Positions 13,101-56,705 of a stretch of DNA of 64,000 bases are shown here, in pieces. The position numbers and the translations under genes were made by a program. The notes beneath the pieces are model-generated. The model did not search any database. It saw only the letters and a program-made list of their open reading frames with translations, and had not been told where the DNA came from. The stretch's first letter is position 1, and each line of letters opens with the position of its first letter. Source of the stretch: Eudromia elegans (taxonomy: Eukaryota; Chordata; Aves; Tinamiformes; Tinamidae); NCBI GenBank assembly GCA_003342815.1, contig PTEX01000003.1, positions 6,861,430-6,925,429 on the forward strand, written 5' to 3'.

Positions 13101-13988
13101 TAGCAAGATCCTTCTAGAAGGCTAAAGCATCACACTTCAGAAGCATATCAAATAATTTTAATCTTCCTACCTTTTTCCAGAGTGAAGATGGTAAATTAAG
13201 TGATGCTTAGTTATACAGTACTCATCAGATGGCTTAGAAATTTTAATATGACAGTTAGTAAAAAAGATGAGTCCATAAGAGAACTGAGAAGTGTCACGTC
13301 TGTTTTATCTTGATCAAAAGACAAAATTTCATCATTAAAGCAGCAGTGATGGCACAAACTTGGCATTAAGAAGGGAATGATGAAACCTGTGACCATGACA
13401 GGACATCCTGGAACCAATGCTAGCTCCAAAAGGCGGAGTTTCAAGATGACACAAACAGCATGAAGTGCTTTCTCCCTATGAGCTTGTATCCTCTGCATTC
13501 ATTTACCCCTGCTGTAATGCACTTTTTGTAATCCACTACTCAAGCCCTTTGGCTATTTCTCCTTCACGTTGACTCATGTGACTTGTCACTACCCATCACT
13601 CCTACCTTTGTACTCCTACCTGTATTCACGCACCGCAGGTGGGCTCTCCTGGTGACACAATCCCAAACACGTCTCACCAGAGACCACGGTAAGAGCTGAC
13701 TAATCAGGCTCATGCAGAAGCTTCATCTCTTACACCATCTCAAATAGGCTGCCTGAAAAGGGATGACTTGTGCAAAGCCCAAGGAGCCCAGGGAAGGTGT
13801 TTCCCCTCTGGTGGTGCCCTCGTGCCTGCCCAGCGCTGGAAGTGGTGAACAGCAACACCGGTTGCCTGGTGTACAGAGCACCCTGGCAACAAGCCCTGGG
13901 ATTCCAGGGCCAAGCTTCACTCAGCAGGGGCAAGGACAGGGGCCCTCTCACAGCCTTAGTCTTACGATACGCCATACATGGTGATATA
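10111..13988. other. Intergenic DNA, AT-rich
   Basis: No gene recognised. It contains a 20-base A run at 10452-10471, AT-rich blocks at 10480-10890 and 11500-12000, and a 30-bp hairpin at 12342-12371. It could belong to a very long SLC22A15 3' UTR, but nothing proves that. Confidence 0.45.
12342..12371. repeat. Perfect 12-bp inverted repeat (TGCAATG-rich hairpin)
   Basis: Arms GCATGCAATGCA (12342-12353) and TGCATTGCATGC (12360-12371) are exact reverse complements around a 6-base loop. The hairpin is made from GCAAT/ATTGC repeats, so it may have arisen by slippage. Confidence 0.85.
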
Positions 13989-13989
13989 T

Positions 13990-14615
13990 CACAGAATCAC
14001 AGAATGGTTGAGGTTGGAAGGGACCTCTAGAGATCATCTAGTCCAACCCCCTGCTCCAGCAGGCACAGCCAGAGCACGTGGCACAGGGTGGCATCCAGGC
14101 GGGTTTGGAAGATCTCCAGAGCAGGAGACTCCACAGCCTCTCTGGGCAGCCTGTTCCAGGGCTCTGTCACCCTCACAGGAAAGAAGTTCTTCCTCACATG
14201 GACATGGAACTGCCTGGGTTTCAACTTGTACCCATTATGCCCTTTGTGCCCTTTGTCCTGGCCACCACCGAGAAGAGTTTGGCCCCATCCTCCCTCCATT
14301 CTCCCCTCAGGTATTCGTACATATTGATCAGATCTCCTCTCAGTCTTTTCCAGGCTAAACAGGCCCAGCTCGCTTAGTCTTTCCTCATACAATAGATGCT
14401 CTAGTTCCTTAATCATCCTTGTTGCTTGTCACTGGACCCTCTCTGAAGCTCCCCTTCCCTCCTGTAATGGGGAGCCCAGAACTGCACTCAATACTCCAGG
14501 TGCAGTCTCACCAGGGCTGAGCAGAGGGGCAGGATCCCCTCCCTCGACCTGCTGGCAACGCTCCTCCTGCTGCACTCCAGGATCCCATTGGCCTGCCTGG
14601 CCACAAGGCCAAACA
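13990..14615 (-). repeat. CR1 LINE fragment
   Basis: Begins with the CR1 3' terminus (ACAGAATCACAGAATGGTTGA) and runs about 0.6 kb into ORF2. The minus strand encodes [18 protein letters not shown] and [19 protein letters not shown]. The coding frame is broken between 14416 and 14429, so the copy is inactive. Elements like it are usually 5'-truncated; the edge near 14615 is approximate. Confidence 0.92.
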
Positions 14616-16289
14616 TCCATTAACCTAGTACTGCAGCAGCCTCAGCTCTCCAGCAGCATCTCGGCACAGGCTTACTGCACTGGACCAACCCAGGCTCCTT
14701 ATAGAGTCTATATTGCTTGAAAATCAGGTCTTCTCTGTTCTTCCGACTCCGGTTTTCCAGCAACGTGGCAGTAAGACTCACAGTGGCAGGGCATCGCCCA
14801 GCTGAAGACCTCCTGCATAACAGTAATGCTCCATCTAGACGCAGAATATGCTGGCCACACGTGCTATAAAGCACTCAGCAACATATCTCTTCAGCGAGGT
14901 CTACAAATGGTACAAGGACCCCATATCATCAAGCCTTACATGCCCTGGGTAAGGAAAAACTCATTCTATAGGTTTCTGTATCAGAAGACCAGGTTTAACA
15001 GAGAAGGGGAGGCAAAGTAATTTTAAAAATCCTAATGCTATGTTGCTGAGTTCCTCAAAGACAGATTCTCTCTTATAAAACAGATGAATTACCTGGTCAG
15101 GAAAAGTAAAGAGCCCCCTATGAGTGATAAAGCAGTAGCTGCCCTCTAGGTTTCCATAGGTAGAAACATGGGACAGATGTAAGAAAAAGGTTTAAAAAAT
15201 GTACATTAACTTTTATGGGGAAAAAAAAATGTGGATTTTTTTCCACAGTTGTTTTTACAATTTTACATACATGATTTACAATATAAAAATGCATGAATGG
15301 AGAGGTGAGTTGCACTATAAATGGAGTCATAAAATTCAGCTCAACTCTTGCAAAATGATCTGACCTTGGATCTGTTAAAATATCCTGCTGCTGCATTGGA
15401 AACTACATTGAAGTACGTCTTGACATGACTGAGGTTGCCAGTATCACGAGTGACAATAAATCTGTGGAGCTAGGAATGCTTACTAGCTACTGTCCAAACT
15501 GGGGCAAATGCATTAATCCCCCAAGAAATTGAGGTGATGGCAGCATGCTAATATTTCTAGGCTTACCATTGTTTGCATCTAGACACCAGGTTTTAAATAT
15601 TTACAGCCCATAAACAACAAAAGAAAGCAAAGTAAAAGCTATTTTTCTGGCTCTCCATAATTTGAAATGTGAATGCAAGACTTAAACAACAACAACAACA
15701 AAAAAAAAAAAAAAAAAAAAAAAAAAAACAAAAAAAAAAACCAAAAAAAAACCCCACACCAAAAAAACCAAAACCAAAACCCCACACGCTTTCAAATAGA
15801 ATCAAACTTTCCAAGTATTTCATGTAGCTTAGCTGCAGTAATGCATTCCTGTATACAAGAGGGCCAAATAAGGCAGAAAATATCCTGCAGTGTTTTAAAG
15901 TGTCCTGCCACATCCACAAAAACTATGCAGATGGAAAAAATAATAATAAAGTGAAAACTGCAGGCTGGAATTCTTCCAGCAATTCCTATAATGGCAATGT
16001 GAAGGAAGTTGCCATCATTGAACTGATACATTGTCCACAAGGAACGAAGGTCCTTGCTTCGCTTACCACCAATGACCCATCAAGCTCAGTCTGGCAGGGC
16101 TGCTGCACGCTAAAATCTGAAGTCTCTGGGCTGCTCTCTGCACTAACCAGGGTTGTTGCCCTTGGCTCAGCTCAGTGTTACAGGCTCCCAGGGAACAAAG
16201 TTCAAGCTGCTTGCTGTACACTTCAGATAATGTTTACTCTCATTTCCTTTCAGAGTAAATGAGCTTCCCTATTTAAGTGGAATAAATTC
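14616..16289. other. Intergenic DNA below the SLC22A15 3' UTR
   Basis: No gene recognised. The only notable structure is the A-rich tract at 15684-15787. Confidence 0.45.
15684..15787. repeat. (AAC)n / poly(A) / AAAACCCCAC low-complexity tract
   Basis: Five to six AAC units, then about 28 A, then C-interrupted A runs ending in two ACCCCACAC patches. The same A-run plus CCCCA pattern recurs at about 37660, 39840, 42760, 52450 and 58660. Confidence 0.85.
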
Positions 16290-17762
16290 AGCGGACTTCA
16301 CTTCTGTTTATTATATTTTTAATTAAACCCAGCTTTAAGCTAATATACACAAAAATGACTACCAACTCTGACAATGTACTTGCAGACACTCTGTATCACT
16401 ACACTGCGAACTCCAAGTACAAAAGTTACAAGAATTTTATGGAAATCAAGCTTAATAATAGCACAGGTTAAATAATGAAGATCACTGTAATGAAGAAAAA
16501 CTCGATCCTTATCAAAAGGCCTCATCTTTGTAGTTGGCAACATTTCATATGCTCGTGTTACATATTTCAGGATTCCACATCCCTCTAATGAAGTAATGTT
16601 CAGTGTGAACAGGAGAATAAAATTTTCTTCCTTTGCAAGCTCAAGTAACTAAATAAATGCAGTCTCAAATAGTTTTAAGAACTCTATCTACACACAACTA
16701 TATAAAATAAATAGTAGCAGCATCCTGGCAAAAATGTAGCAGCAACCTAATTCTTCATACTATGTCAATCTCAAGTTTCTTCCAGCAATGACACAGCTTG
16801 TCCACAGAAATAAGACCAATATTCTAGTACACAAGTCACTATATGGGATGTGATAAGTACCTCTCTCGCATTCTACTTGCAAAGTTATTTCTTCTAAGAG
16901 TTTTATTAAACTGCAAAGACAGAGAAGTTGCTCAGCTTCAAAACTCATGGCAAACCAAGGACAAGGTTAACATAAGCTGAACTATGCAGCAGCAAATTTG
17001 AGATGTAGCAACACATGGTAAACGTGCACATAACGCAGCCAGAAAAGAAATGCTTAGTGGAGAGAGGAGAAAAAAAAACAAAACAAAAAACCAAAAAAAC
17101 AATGCCCCGTATGTCTACAGATTTTATGGTTGGTCTTTCCCATAGGCCCTCCTCGTAGCATTACTAACTTTGTGAGTACCTCATGACTGACCAGCTGGAC
17201 CCAGTAACTTTAGACAGTCTGTCCAAGTGCAAAAGGAGATGCCATTTGTTCACTGCTTGCCTCTCCCCTATCCAACCTCCTGAAGCCATTTTAAGGGAAT
17301 TTTAGGAATTTGCTCCCACTGGAGGAGTGCATAGCACATTGTGACCCATGTCATTCTACAAAAAAAGCGAATGTTTTCAGGTTCAGCTATTTATGCTGAC
17401 TCAAAATAAACCACCTTGAAAAGAAAATGCAAGTGTGTGCATTGATGATCCATCCAAATGTTGAATAACTTTCTAGGTTTCAGAAACACATTATCCCTCC
17501 CTTGTCATCTCACCTGGCTTCAAACACAGTCCATGTATTTGCATTCTGAACTACAAGAATTTGAACAGCTGTCACACATGGAGACGAGCACTGGTGTAAT
17601 GAACTTGAACAGTATTCAAAACCCTTTCCTAGCACAGGAAAGGCACAGGCACTTGTCCAATTATGTCCCCTGAACAAGTGGTTCTCAATACTCTTGTCTT
17701 ACAGTTAGACTGACTGGACAAGTAAGAAAAGGCATAAAGTAGATCATCATTTCTTCTTTTCA
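16290..17762 (-). other. SLC22A15: Probable SLC22A15 3' UTR
   Basis: Minus-strand sequence directly after the TAA stop. It has no convincing reading frame and no recognised repeat apart from an A-rich patch at about 17070-17100. The lower limit rests on the poly(A) hexamers at 16307-16323. A shorter form could use an AATAAA at 16907-16902. A much longer UTR is possible, because AT-rich, gene-free DNA continues to an AATAAA at about 8351-8346. Confidence 0.4.
16307..16323 (-). terminator. Candidate poly(A) signals (ATTAAA and AATAAA)
   Basis: On the minus strand an ATTAAA (16323-16318) is followed six bases later by AATAAA (16312-16307), about 1.45 kb after the SLC22A15 stop. Two hexamers this close suit a cleavage site near 16280-16300. 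Hexamers are common in AT-rich DNA, so transcript evidence is needed. Confidence 0.35.
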
Positions 17763-49152
<31,390 letters not shown>

Positions 49153-49177
49153 CCCGCTGCCCGCCCGCCGCGCGGCG

Positions 49178-49180
49178 CAT
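49178..49180 (-). promoter_or_regulatory. SLC22A15: Upstream ATG overlapping the SLC22A15 start out of frame
   Basis: An ATG 28 bases before the main start, in the +1 frame, with G at -3 and C at +4. Its frame passes over the main ATG, crosses the exon 1-2 junction and stops at TGA in exon 2 (35713-35711), giving 43 codons. It matters only if transcription starts upstream of 49180, which the CpG-island layout makes likely. Confidence 0.55.
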
Positions 49181-49674
49181 CCCCGGCGCCACCCGCCGCA
49201 GCTCGGCTCCGCTCGACCCGGCTCGCAGCGCACAGCAACGTCCAGGCCCTCGCCGAGGAGGAGGAGGTGGAGGAGGTGGAGGTGGAGGAGGAAAGGGCGG
49301 AACGGGCGCGCCCAGGAGCGCGGCGGGGCGACGGTCCCGGCCGGGGGCGCACGCGCGGCCGCCGCCCCCAAACACCGCCACGGCGACGGCCGAGCGCCGC
49401 GGCAACGTAACGGCCGCCGCGCGCCGTTGGGAGCGTTGGCGCAGGCGCGCGCCGGGCGGGGCGGGGCGAGGGGCTCGCGCGCTCGCCTGGCCCTATTGGC
49501 TGCCGCGGGGGGGAGGCGGGACGAGGGCGGGCGGCTGAGGGGGTGTGAGGGAGGCGGCCCGGGGCGGCCCGGGGGCTGCGGCGGCCGCGGAGCCGCCTCG
49601 GGGGCAGGAGGGAGGGGAAGGGGCGGTACCGCCCATGGCAGCCCTCGAGGCGGCGGTTGCCAGAGGGTTGCTCC

Positions 49675-49774
49675 GAGCCGGCGCTCTGGAGGTTCAGCGA
49701 GTTTGCGCCTTCCCGGAGCAGCGTTAGCCCCGTGCCCGAGGGGCTGCGAGCGCAGGACCTGCTGCCGGAGCTCG
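49675..49774 (+). ncRNA. Possible first exon of a divergent plus-strand transcript
   Basis: On the plus strand, facing away from SLC22A15, CpG-island sequence ends at a strong donor, CTCG/GTAAGG, with GT at 49775-49776. CpG-island promoters often fire both ways, so a head-to-head non-coding RNA is plausible. The 5' limit is arbitrary and no matching second exon was identified. Inference only. Confidence 0.2.
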
Positions 49775-49830
49775 GTAAGGGCAACGAGGCTCCCCAGCGC
49801 TGAGGTGCCTCAGCATGCTTCATGGCATGC

Positions 49831-52800
49831 CTGCACAGGTGACACTACGCTTAGGGTAGTGTACCGTAACTACACTTGCGGTAGGTACTTCCAAATAAAA
49901 CATATTTGGAAGAGGATTACTGTATAAGTGACACTACAGTTAATATCTGGTCCCCCTAGAATCATATTGTTCGTGATCCGGTTCCCGCTGAGGACAGACC
50001 TCTCTCTATGAAAAAACTGTCTTCATAAAACTGCAATATGATGCATTATGGTGTGTTTTATGCGAAGCATCTGCCTCTGGTGAGCCGGGGCCGGCCTGCG
50101 AGGCCGAGGCGCGTGCTATCAGCGGGAAGGTGAGCGCACCCGTGGCGGGCGACGCGGTGCTCCGCGGAGCAGCATCCCCGTACGGGAGCCGCGAGGGGCG
50201 TCACGGCCTGCGTCCGCTCCACCTTTACAATAAAACTTCAGGAACGCGAAACAATTGTGGAGTGCAAAAATGAAGAGAGACGTGTTGTGAGAGGTGACCT
50301 TTAGGACCATGGCAGGAGCCTGGGAAATAATATCATTTCCGTGCTATAAAAATCTCAGCAAATTGACAAGCATCAAAGCAATTTACTCTTAATGGGAAAT
50401 TCACCTTTGCCCTGAGTACTTCTTTTCATATTTGAGGCTTGGTGAAGATTGATTAAAGGCAAAACAGCAGAGGATTTCTGAAATGTCAGGACCTTTCGCG
50501 TGTTCATCCAGCCCCACTTGTCTCATTTTATTACTCAGCCAAGATGCAGACAGAGCTGTCCTGGTGCTTAGGACACTTTCATTGCTTCTCCCCTTGTGCC
50601 TTTTCTAACCTTCCAGTCAATTCAGCTGCACCATACGGCAATTGCAGCTTTAATTCAGCACCAAGGAAAGCTGTTGCCACATACTCTCAACCCCATCTCA
50701 ATTTGAAAGTATATTTGAGCAGAGTTGGGGGAAGGACTATATTTTACTCACCACAAATCAGGAGGCAGAGGGATGCTGTGCAGGCGCACAGTATTTGCCT
50801 CTGAAATCTCCGTGCTCCTTTCAGCCTCCAGGCACTCTCTTCTCCTCTCCTCTCTCTTGTTTAGTGCCTCAAGTATTCCCACATGGGAGGTTTTCTTCCC
50901 GTGTTGTCTGCTTCCTTACAGCTTACAGGCAGCCAAGCTACAGGCTCTGCCTACCACCTGGGCAGCAAGTAGAACTGATAGTCTCTGCTGTATTTCCCTC
51001 CATGTGATGCTCTTTTCCTGCTTCCACAATGGCTCTGCTGGGCTAATACTCAACTATTGTAGTTAGAATATTAATAGAAGTTAGTGTTGCTTCTGCACAC
51101 TCCTGACTACAACAAGGGTAGGGGTAGGCTTTAGGCATGTCCATGCCATGCAGCCAAAAGCAATGCCTCACACCCAGGCAGGACAGACAGGCTACTGGGG
51201 AACAGACTGCTCCTGTCTGGGTGCTTCTTGCTGTCCCTTCCTCTTCTGCAACTGCTGTGTCCATTCTTCTAACCTTGGAGTTACTTCAGCGTTCAGCTGG
51301 AGATATTATAAATCTGGAGAAGGGGGCAAGCATCATATAGCCATTAGGAGGCTAAAAAATTCAATCCTGAGAGTGCACAAACTCATGCATGGCACCACAA
51401 TGTCTCAGTTTGGGCTGTCAAAGGTTCTGTGGTTTGTTCACCTCTCCAGGAGTCTCTACCTTGCTTCCTGCTATTCTGGGGCAGATTATACGGTATCACA
51501 TGCTTCATCACTTATATGTGCTGACCTCGCTAGTGGTGCCCTTGTCCTCATATACCTGCTCTACTGTAATCTTTACTGATTTAGGTCACGCTACCAAAAA
51601 TGCTTGATTTGAGCAGGGATATGGCTTTTCAGATATTATACTAAACCCAGCAGTTTTCTGACCTGGGTGATGGCAGAAACGTTTGAAGGATGAGACTTGG
51701 AAGGACTGGATGCAAAAACACACCACTGACCAGATGTATAAAGCAAGGAACCCAGCTGGAACGTACACTGAAGAGGAAGAACTATCTGAGGTGAAGTAAA
51801 ATACCCATTGACCACCACCCTAGACCCCATGCACTCAGGTTACCTCAAATCACACTGTGAAATGACCATTTGGTGAACTTCGAAGAACATAGGCTTTTTC
51901 ATCTTCCCAATTTTCACCAACACTGAAAGGTCTCTGCATTGTTGCTTTGGAATGGTTTGGATGCAATTTTTGGAAGTTTTAGCATTGACATAATGACAGT
52001 ACTGCACTCAACGTGTCCAATGATCACTCCTCACTGGAGTCCCCCGATCTTCCCAGAGTGTTACCATCTGTGAGGTTCATTAATGTGCAGCTTGGTCCCT
52101 CCTCCACATTAATAACCATGTCAAACAAGAATAGTCTTAACAATCCTGTCTGTGGGGATTTTTTCTTTTAATGAGTCTGGCTTCTTACTTGGCCATAAAT
52201 ATGGTATCCCCAAGGTCTTCCCACATCTCTCCCAAGCCATCTCTATTACTACTGCTTTATGGCTTTGCTGCACATTACATGTTTTTTTGGTTTTAGGTTT
52301 TTTTTAAAAAAAAGCCATCTTAGAACTTGAAACTCACTACAGTCCATCACAACTGTGTTTCCTGTGTTTTTTTTTTATTATTCATCCACAGTAGTTTCTG
52401 TGACATGGTGGACAATTTTGTCTTGGAAAAAAAACAGTTATAGCTTTAAAAAAAACCCCAAAAACAAAACTATTGATGCTGCTCTATTCTAGCTGGGGAT
52501 ATCTGGCCCATCTGCCCATTCAAAGAGTGACCACACAGATCACTGATTCAGCACTCGGCACAGCTGAGGAGCTCTAACTCAGATCTGCTGTTGACATAGA
52601 AGTTTCATCTTGGTTACCCAGGTATAAGCAAGCTGTGATACCATTTAGCTCAGACTGCTGTGGATGCTAGAAGAACAAGTGATTTCAAGAGAAGAGACCA
52701 GAGAAGCATACAGAAGGAAAGTCACTGAGGTTCACCAAATGCAAAAAGGAACTACCTCTGGCTCCAGAAAGTCACCAAAACACGATCACTGGCAGTTCAC

Positions 52801-55118
52801 ATTTGGAGGAAATATTTGCTATACTCTTGCCTAGGCATCAGCTTTTGGCTAACTGCAGGAGATGAGATGTTGGGCAAGTAAGAGTTTTGATCTTATCCTG
52901 CACAACCACTTTTATGTTCACACGTTCTCCAGGTTCCCAACACCTCCCAACCTCCATCCCATTAACTCAGAAGAGGTCGCCACTGCATCAGCTCAACCAA
53001 ATGCTGAACTGAATGACTAAGTTCTGACTGAGGCAATTAGAGGTTCTTGAAACAGTCCTGGTCAAGGGTTTTTGCTTCTCCTCCCTACAAGTACACAGAA
53101 GGGTGGAGGCAATATCTTCAGTGAGAACATAAGAGGATTACAATTCAAAAAAAAAAAATCTCAAAAGAGTTACAATTAAACATGTCTAGGGTCAAATACA
53201 TAAAGCAGAGATTCACTTGCTCTCTCCTGCTTGGCCTGTTCTAGACCAGCATGACAGGAACAGAGACTTTTCTTTCTTTCCTAGCTTCCTACTATGGAAA
53301 ATGAAGATTTTTTTTCCAACCAGACTAATCAGCTGCATGCTGCAGCTGGCTTACCCTGTAATACTATGCAAAGTTAGCATATGGCTCATTACAATACACC
53401 CTGAGTAAGTGTTCAGCCAAACAATCCACCAAGGTATTTTTGCTTCTCTGATGTGCTGTTTGCACTTTTTGCAAACAGAGCAACAAACAATTCCTTCGGA
53501 GGCACTTTTCAATTTTAGATGAGGCTTGAGAATGCTGAATTTCTGGCTGAACTGCGAATGATGTTACAATCTGGTTCCCTGTCTCTTGCTAAATGGATAG
53601 TTGTCAGTTGCAAACCAACTCCAGGTCAGGTTCCAAGGGAATCCAAGCTTTCCCACAAACTGCACATCTCTGACAGCGGCCAGTCACCCTCGTAGTGGTT
53701 CACCTGGCCATGTCCCCGAGCACGGATCTGTGTCCGACACCTGCTCTGACCAACAGTCTGTAACTAGTGTCCTGGTCCTACTCAATTTCCCATCACTTAG
53801 ACACTACTTGTAGCATCCAACCTGTCCTGGCAGTAATGGTTGCATCACTACCCCCTTCATGAAGCTCAGGCTGAGTGACGGATTCTGATCAGGGTATCTG
53901 GACCCTATGAAGACTTCCCAATCATTGCTGCTTGCAAATAATCACAGGAGTAACCTGTCCTTGAAAGGCAGCTCTAAAGTTCTACCTTCTCCAAAGAAGT
54001 TAGGCAAATTAGGTAAATCCTTTCAGGAATGAAGGTATAAAGAGAGAGAGACATCAAGACAGACACTTTGGGCATCAGGTAGAAATTCAGAGTCAATATA
54101 AGCAGAAGTCTGGAGATGTATGACAGCATTGTGGAAGCAGCATGGAAAGTCTCATGAGGCCCTGCTTCTCTGATCTGCTGGGTTCACACGGACTTTCCTG
54201 CACTAGATGAACTAGTTCTGGCCTGTCCAGAGCATAATGCACTGAACTGTCTAGACAGATATCTCTTAACCTTAGGCTTCTGCACAAAAAAAGAAAGCAC
54301 CTGTGATTAAGGGAATTCTGCATTTCTAACTTTAGATCTGGGAGGCAGGCGGTGCTTAATATATTAATAGTCAGGGTGCTTAATCTCATTTCAGCAAGTC
54401 AGTGTTTCACCATGAATGCCAGAGTTTTTCTGTAGGTACGAGTAGTAGTAGGGTGTTTCTCCAGCTAACATGTATGCACTGTGGTGCAGTCCCCAAGGCA
54501 CAGAGGTCTCAGGGACATCCTTTCTCCAAAAAGCTGTGGTTCTCAAGAGCTCTTGAGAGGACGTGGAAGCACCTACATAAAAAGTTATCAAAGGGAAGAC
54601 TTTGTGCAACAGCACCAGGAGGAGACAGTGCACAAAACCAGGATATTGCAGCCAAGAATGCTTTCAAAGCTTGTACACTTAGCCAATTGAAAAGGAGAAT
54701 TTTAGGGTCTTTCCAATACCCAAGTAAACAGCAAGTTTCAAGTCATCCTCTTGTTCAGACATTCCAGGTCATAATTGGGGAAAAGAAGGACGTGAGGAAG
54801 GAAGCCTCGAAACGATAGGTTTTACCACTAAGGTAAGTGGTACAATACAAGCAAGATTAACTACACTGGCAATGAACTACCCATTACATCTAATATGTAC
54901 TAGCAGATTTCCCCGGGCACGCAAGTTTTAGAACTCCTGAGGAAGGCTTTCAAATGGAGTGGATTGAAATATATGGGATTTCTGCCACAGAGGCAACGGC
55001 AGGAGCTGTTTCATATGCTCAGTATGAATAAGTGAAGGGAGTGTAATAGCTGTTAATACAATGCCCTGGCAATGGGAAAGGTCCTCAGCTGGCTACATCC
55101 CAAGGACCTCAACGGCTT
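49831..55118. other. Intergenic DNA upstream of SLC22A15
   Basis: No gene recognised. It contains a small GC-rich patch at about 50085-50225 with a donor-like AAG/GTGAGC on the plus strand (GT at 50130-50131), a 9-bp hairpin at 49889-49911, and A/T homopolymer patches near 52285-52310 and 52445-52470. Open frames here are short and resemble nothing I know. Confidence 0.5.
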
Positions 55119-56705
55119 TTCATAGAATCATAGAATCATAGAATCATAGAATGGCTAGGGTTGGAAGGGACCTGTAGAGGTCATCTAGTCCAACCCCCCT
55201 GCACACGCAGGGTCCCCTAGAGCATGTGACACAGGGTGGTGTCCAGGCGGGTTTTGAAGATCTCCAGAGAAGGAGACTCCACCACCTCTCTGGGCAGCCT
55301 GTTCCAGGGCTCTGTCACCCTCACCGTTAAGAAATTCTTCCTCAAGTTCCTGTGGAACTTTTGGTGCCTCAATTTTTGGCCATTTCCCCTAGTTCTATCA
55401 CTGGCCACCACTGAGAAGAGGCCAGCCCCCTCCTCCTCACTCCCTTTCTTGAGATATTTATATACATTGATCAGATCCCCTCTCAGTCTTCTCTTCTCCA
55501 GGCTGAAGAGGCCCAGCTCTCTCAGCCTTTCCTCATAGGGCAGATGTTCCAGGCCCCTAATCATCTTTGTGGCCCTGCGCTGGACTCTCTCTAGCAGCTC
55601 CACGTCCCTCCTGCACTGGGGAGCCCAGAACTGCATGCAGTACTCGAGGTGCGGCCTCACCAGGGCTGAGTAGAGGGGCAGAATCACCTCCCTCGACCTG
55701 CTGGAGACGCTCTGCTTAATGCACCCCAGGATCCCATTGGCCTTCTTGGCCACGAGGGCACACTGCTGCCTCATGGTCAACTTGTTGTCCACCATGACGC
55801 CCAGGTCCCTCTCTGCGGGGCTGCTCTCCAGGAGGTCGGTCCCCAGCCTGTAGGCATGTCTAGGGTTATTCCTCCCCAGGTGCAGGACCCTGCACTTGCC
55901 CTTGTTGAACTTCATGAGGTTCCTCGCCGCCCAGTTGTCCAGTCTGTCCAGGTCCCTCTGGATGGCAGCGCAGCCCTCAGGGCTGTCAGCTATTCCTCCC
56001 AGCTTAGTATCATCAGCAAACTTGCTGAGGGAGCACTCCATCCCTTCATCTAGGTCGTTAATGAATAAATTGAACAGGACCAGACCGAGGACTGACCCCT
56101 GGGGGACACCACTAACCACAGGCCTCCAGCTGGACTCGGTACCACTGATTACCACTCTCTGGGCCCTGTCATTTAGCCAGTTCCTAATCCACCTCACTGT
56201 CCACTCATCTATGCCACTCTTCTGGAGCTTGCCCAGGAGGATGCTCTGAGAGACAGTGTCAAAAGCCTTACTGAAGTCCAGATAGATGGCATCCACCGCT
56301 CTGCCCTCATCTATCCATCTAGTCACCCCATCATAGAAGGCTATCAGGTTAGTCAAGCATGANNNNCCCTNGGTGAACCCATGCTGGCTACTCCTGAGCA
56401 CCTTCTTCTCCTTCATGTGCCTGGAAACAGCAGTCAGGATGAGCTGCTCCATCACCTTCCCAGGGACAGAGGTCAGGGTCACCGGCCTGTAGTTGCTCGG
56501 CTCCTCCTTCTTGCCTTTTTTGAAGACCGGGGTGACATTGGCTTTCCTCCAGTCCTCCGGCACCTCCCCCGTTCTCCAGGACCTTTCAGAGATGATGGAG
56601 AGCGGCTCGGCTATGACATCTGCCAGCTCACGTAGCACTCAGGGGTGCATCCCATCAGGGCCCATGGATTTGTGGGTGTTGAGTTTCCTCAGGTGCTCAT
56701 GCCCT
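55119..56705 (-). repeat. CR1 LINE, long and well preserved, with ORF2 fragment
   Basis: The 3' terminus carries four perfect CATAGAAT units (55121-55152), then GGTTGGAAGGGACCTGTAGA. The minus strand is open from 56638 to 55217 (473 codons) and covers most of the reverse-transcriptase domain and the C-terminus. Visible are DFSKAFD at 121-127, [10 protein letters not shown] at 176-185 and the catalytic FADD at 207-210 (about 56020-56009). The frame is closed upstream by TGA at 56641-56639, after which CR1 sequence goes on to about 56705. The endonuclease and ORF1 are missing. This is the youngest-looking CR1 here, but 5'-truncated and not autonomous. Five N (56363-56366 and 56371) interrupt it. 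Confidence 0.95.
56363..56371. other. Ambiguous bases (NNNN and N)
   Basis: Four N, then CCCT, then one N inside the CR1 reverse-transcriptase frame, just after HGFT. The frame is kept across them, but three residues are unknown. Confidence 0.98.

Noticed and set aside
1..16000. Search for MAB21L3, the downstream neighbour in mammals
   Set aside because: No peptide resembling a MAB21 protein was seen in any frame. The neighbour may lie outside the window or elsewhere in this genome.
55217..56638. 473-codon frame as a cellular gene
   Set aside because: Reverse-transcriptase motifs and the CATAGAAT tail identify a CR1 LINE.
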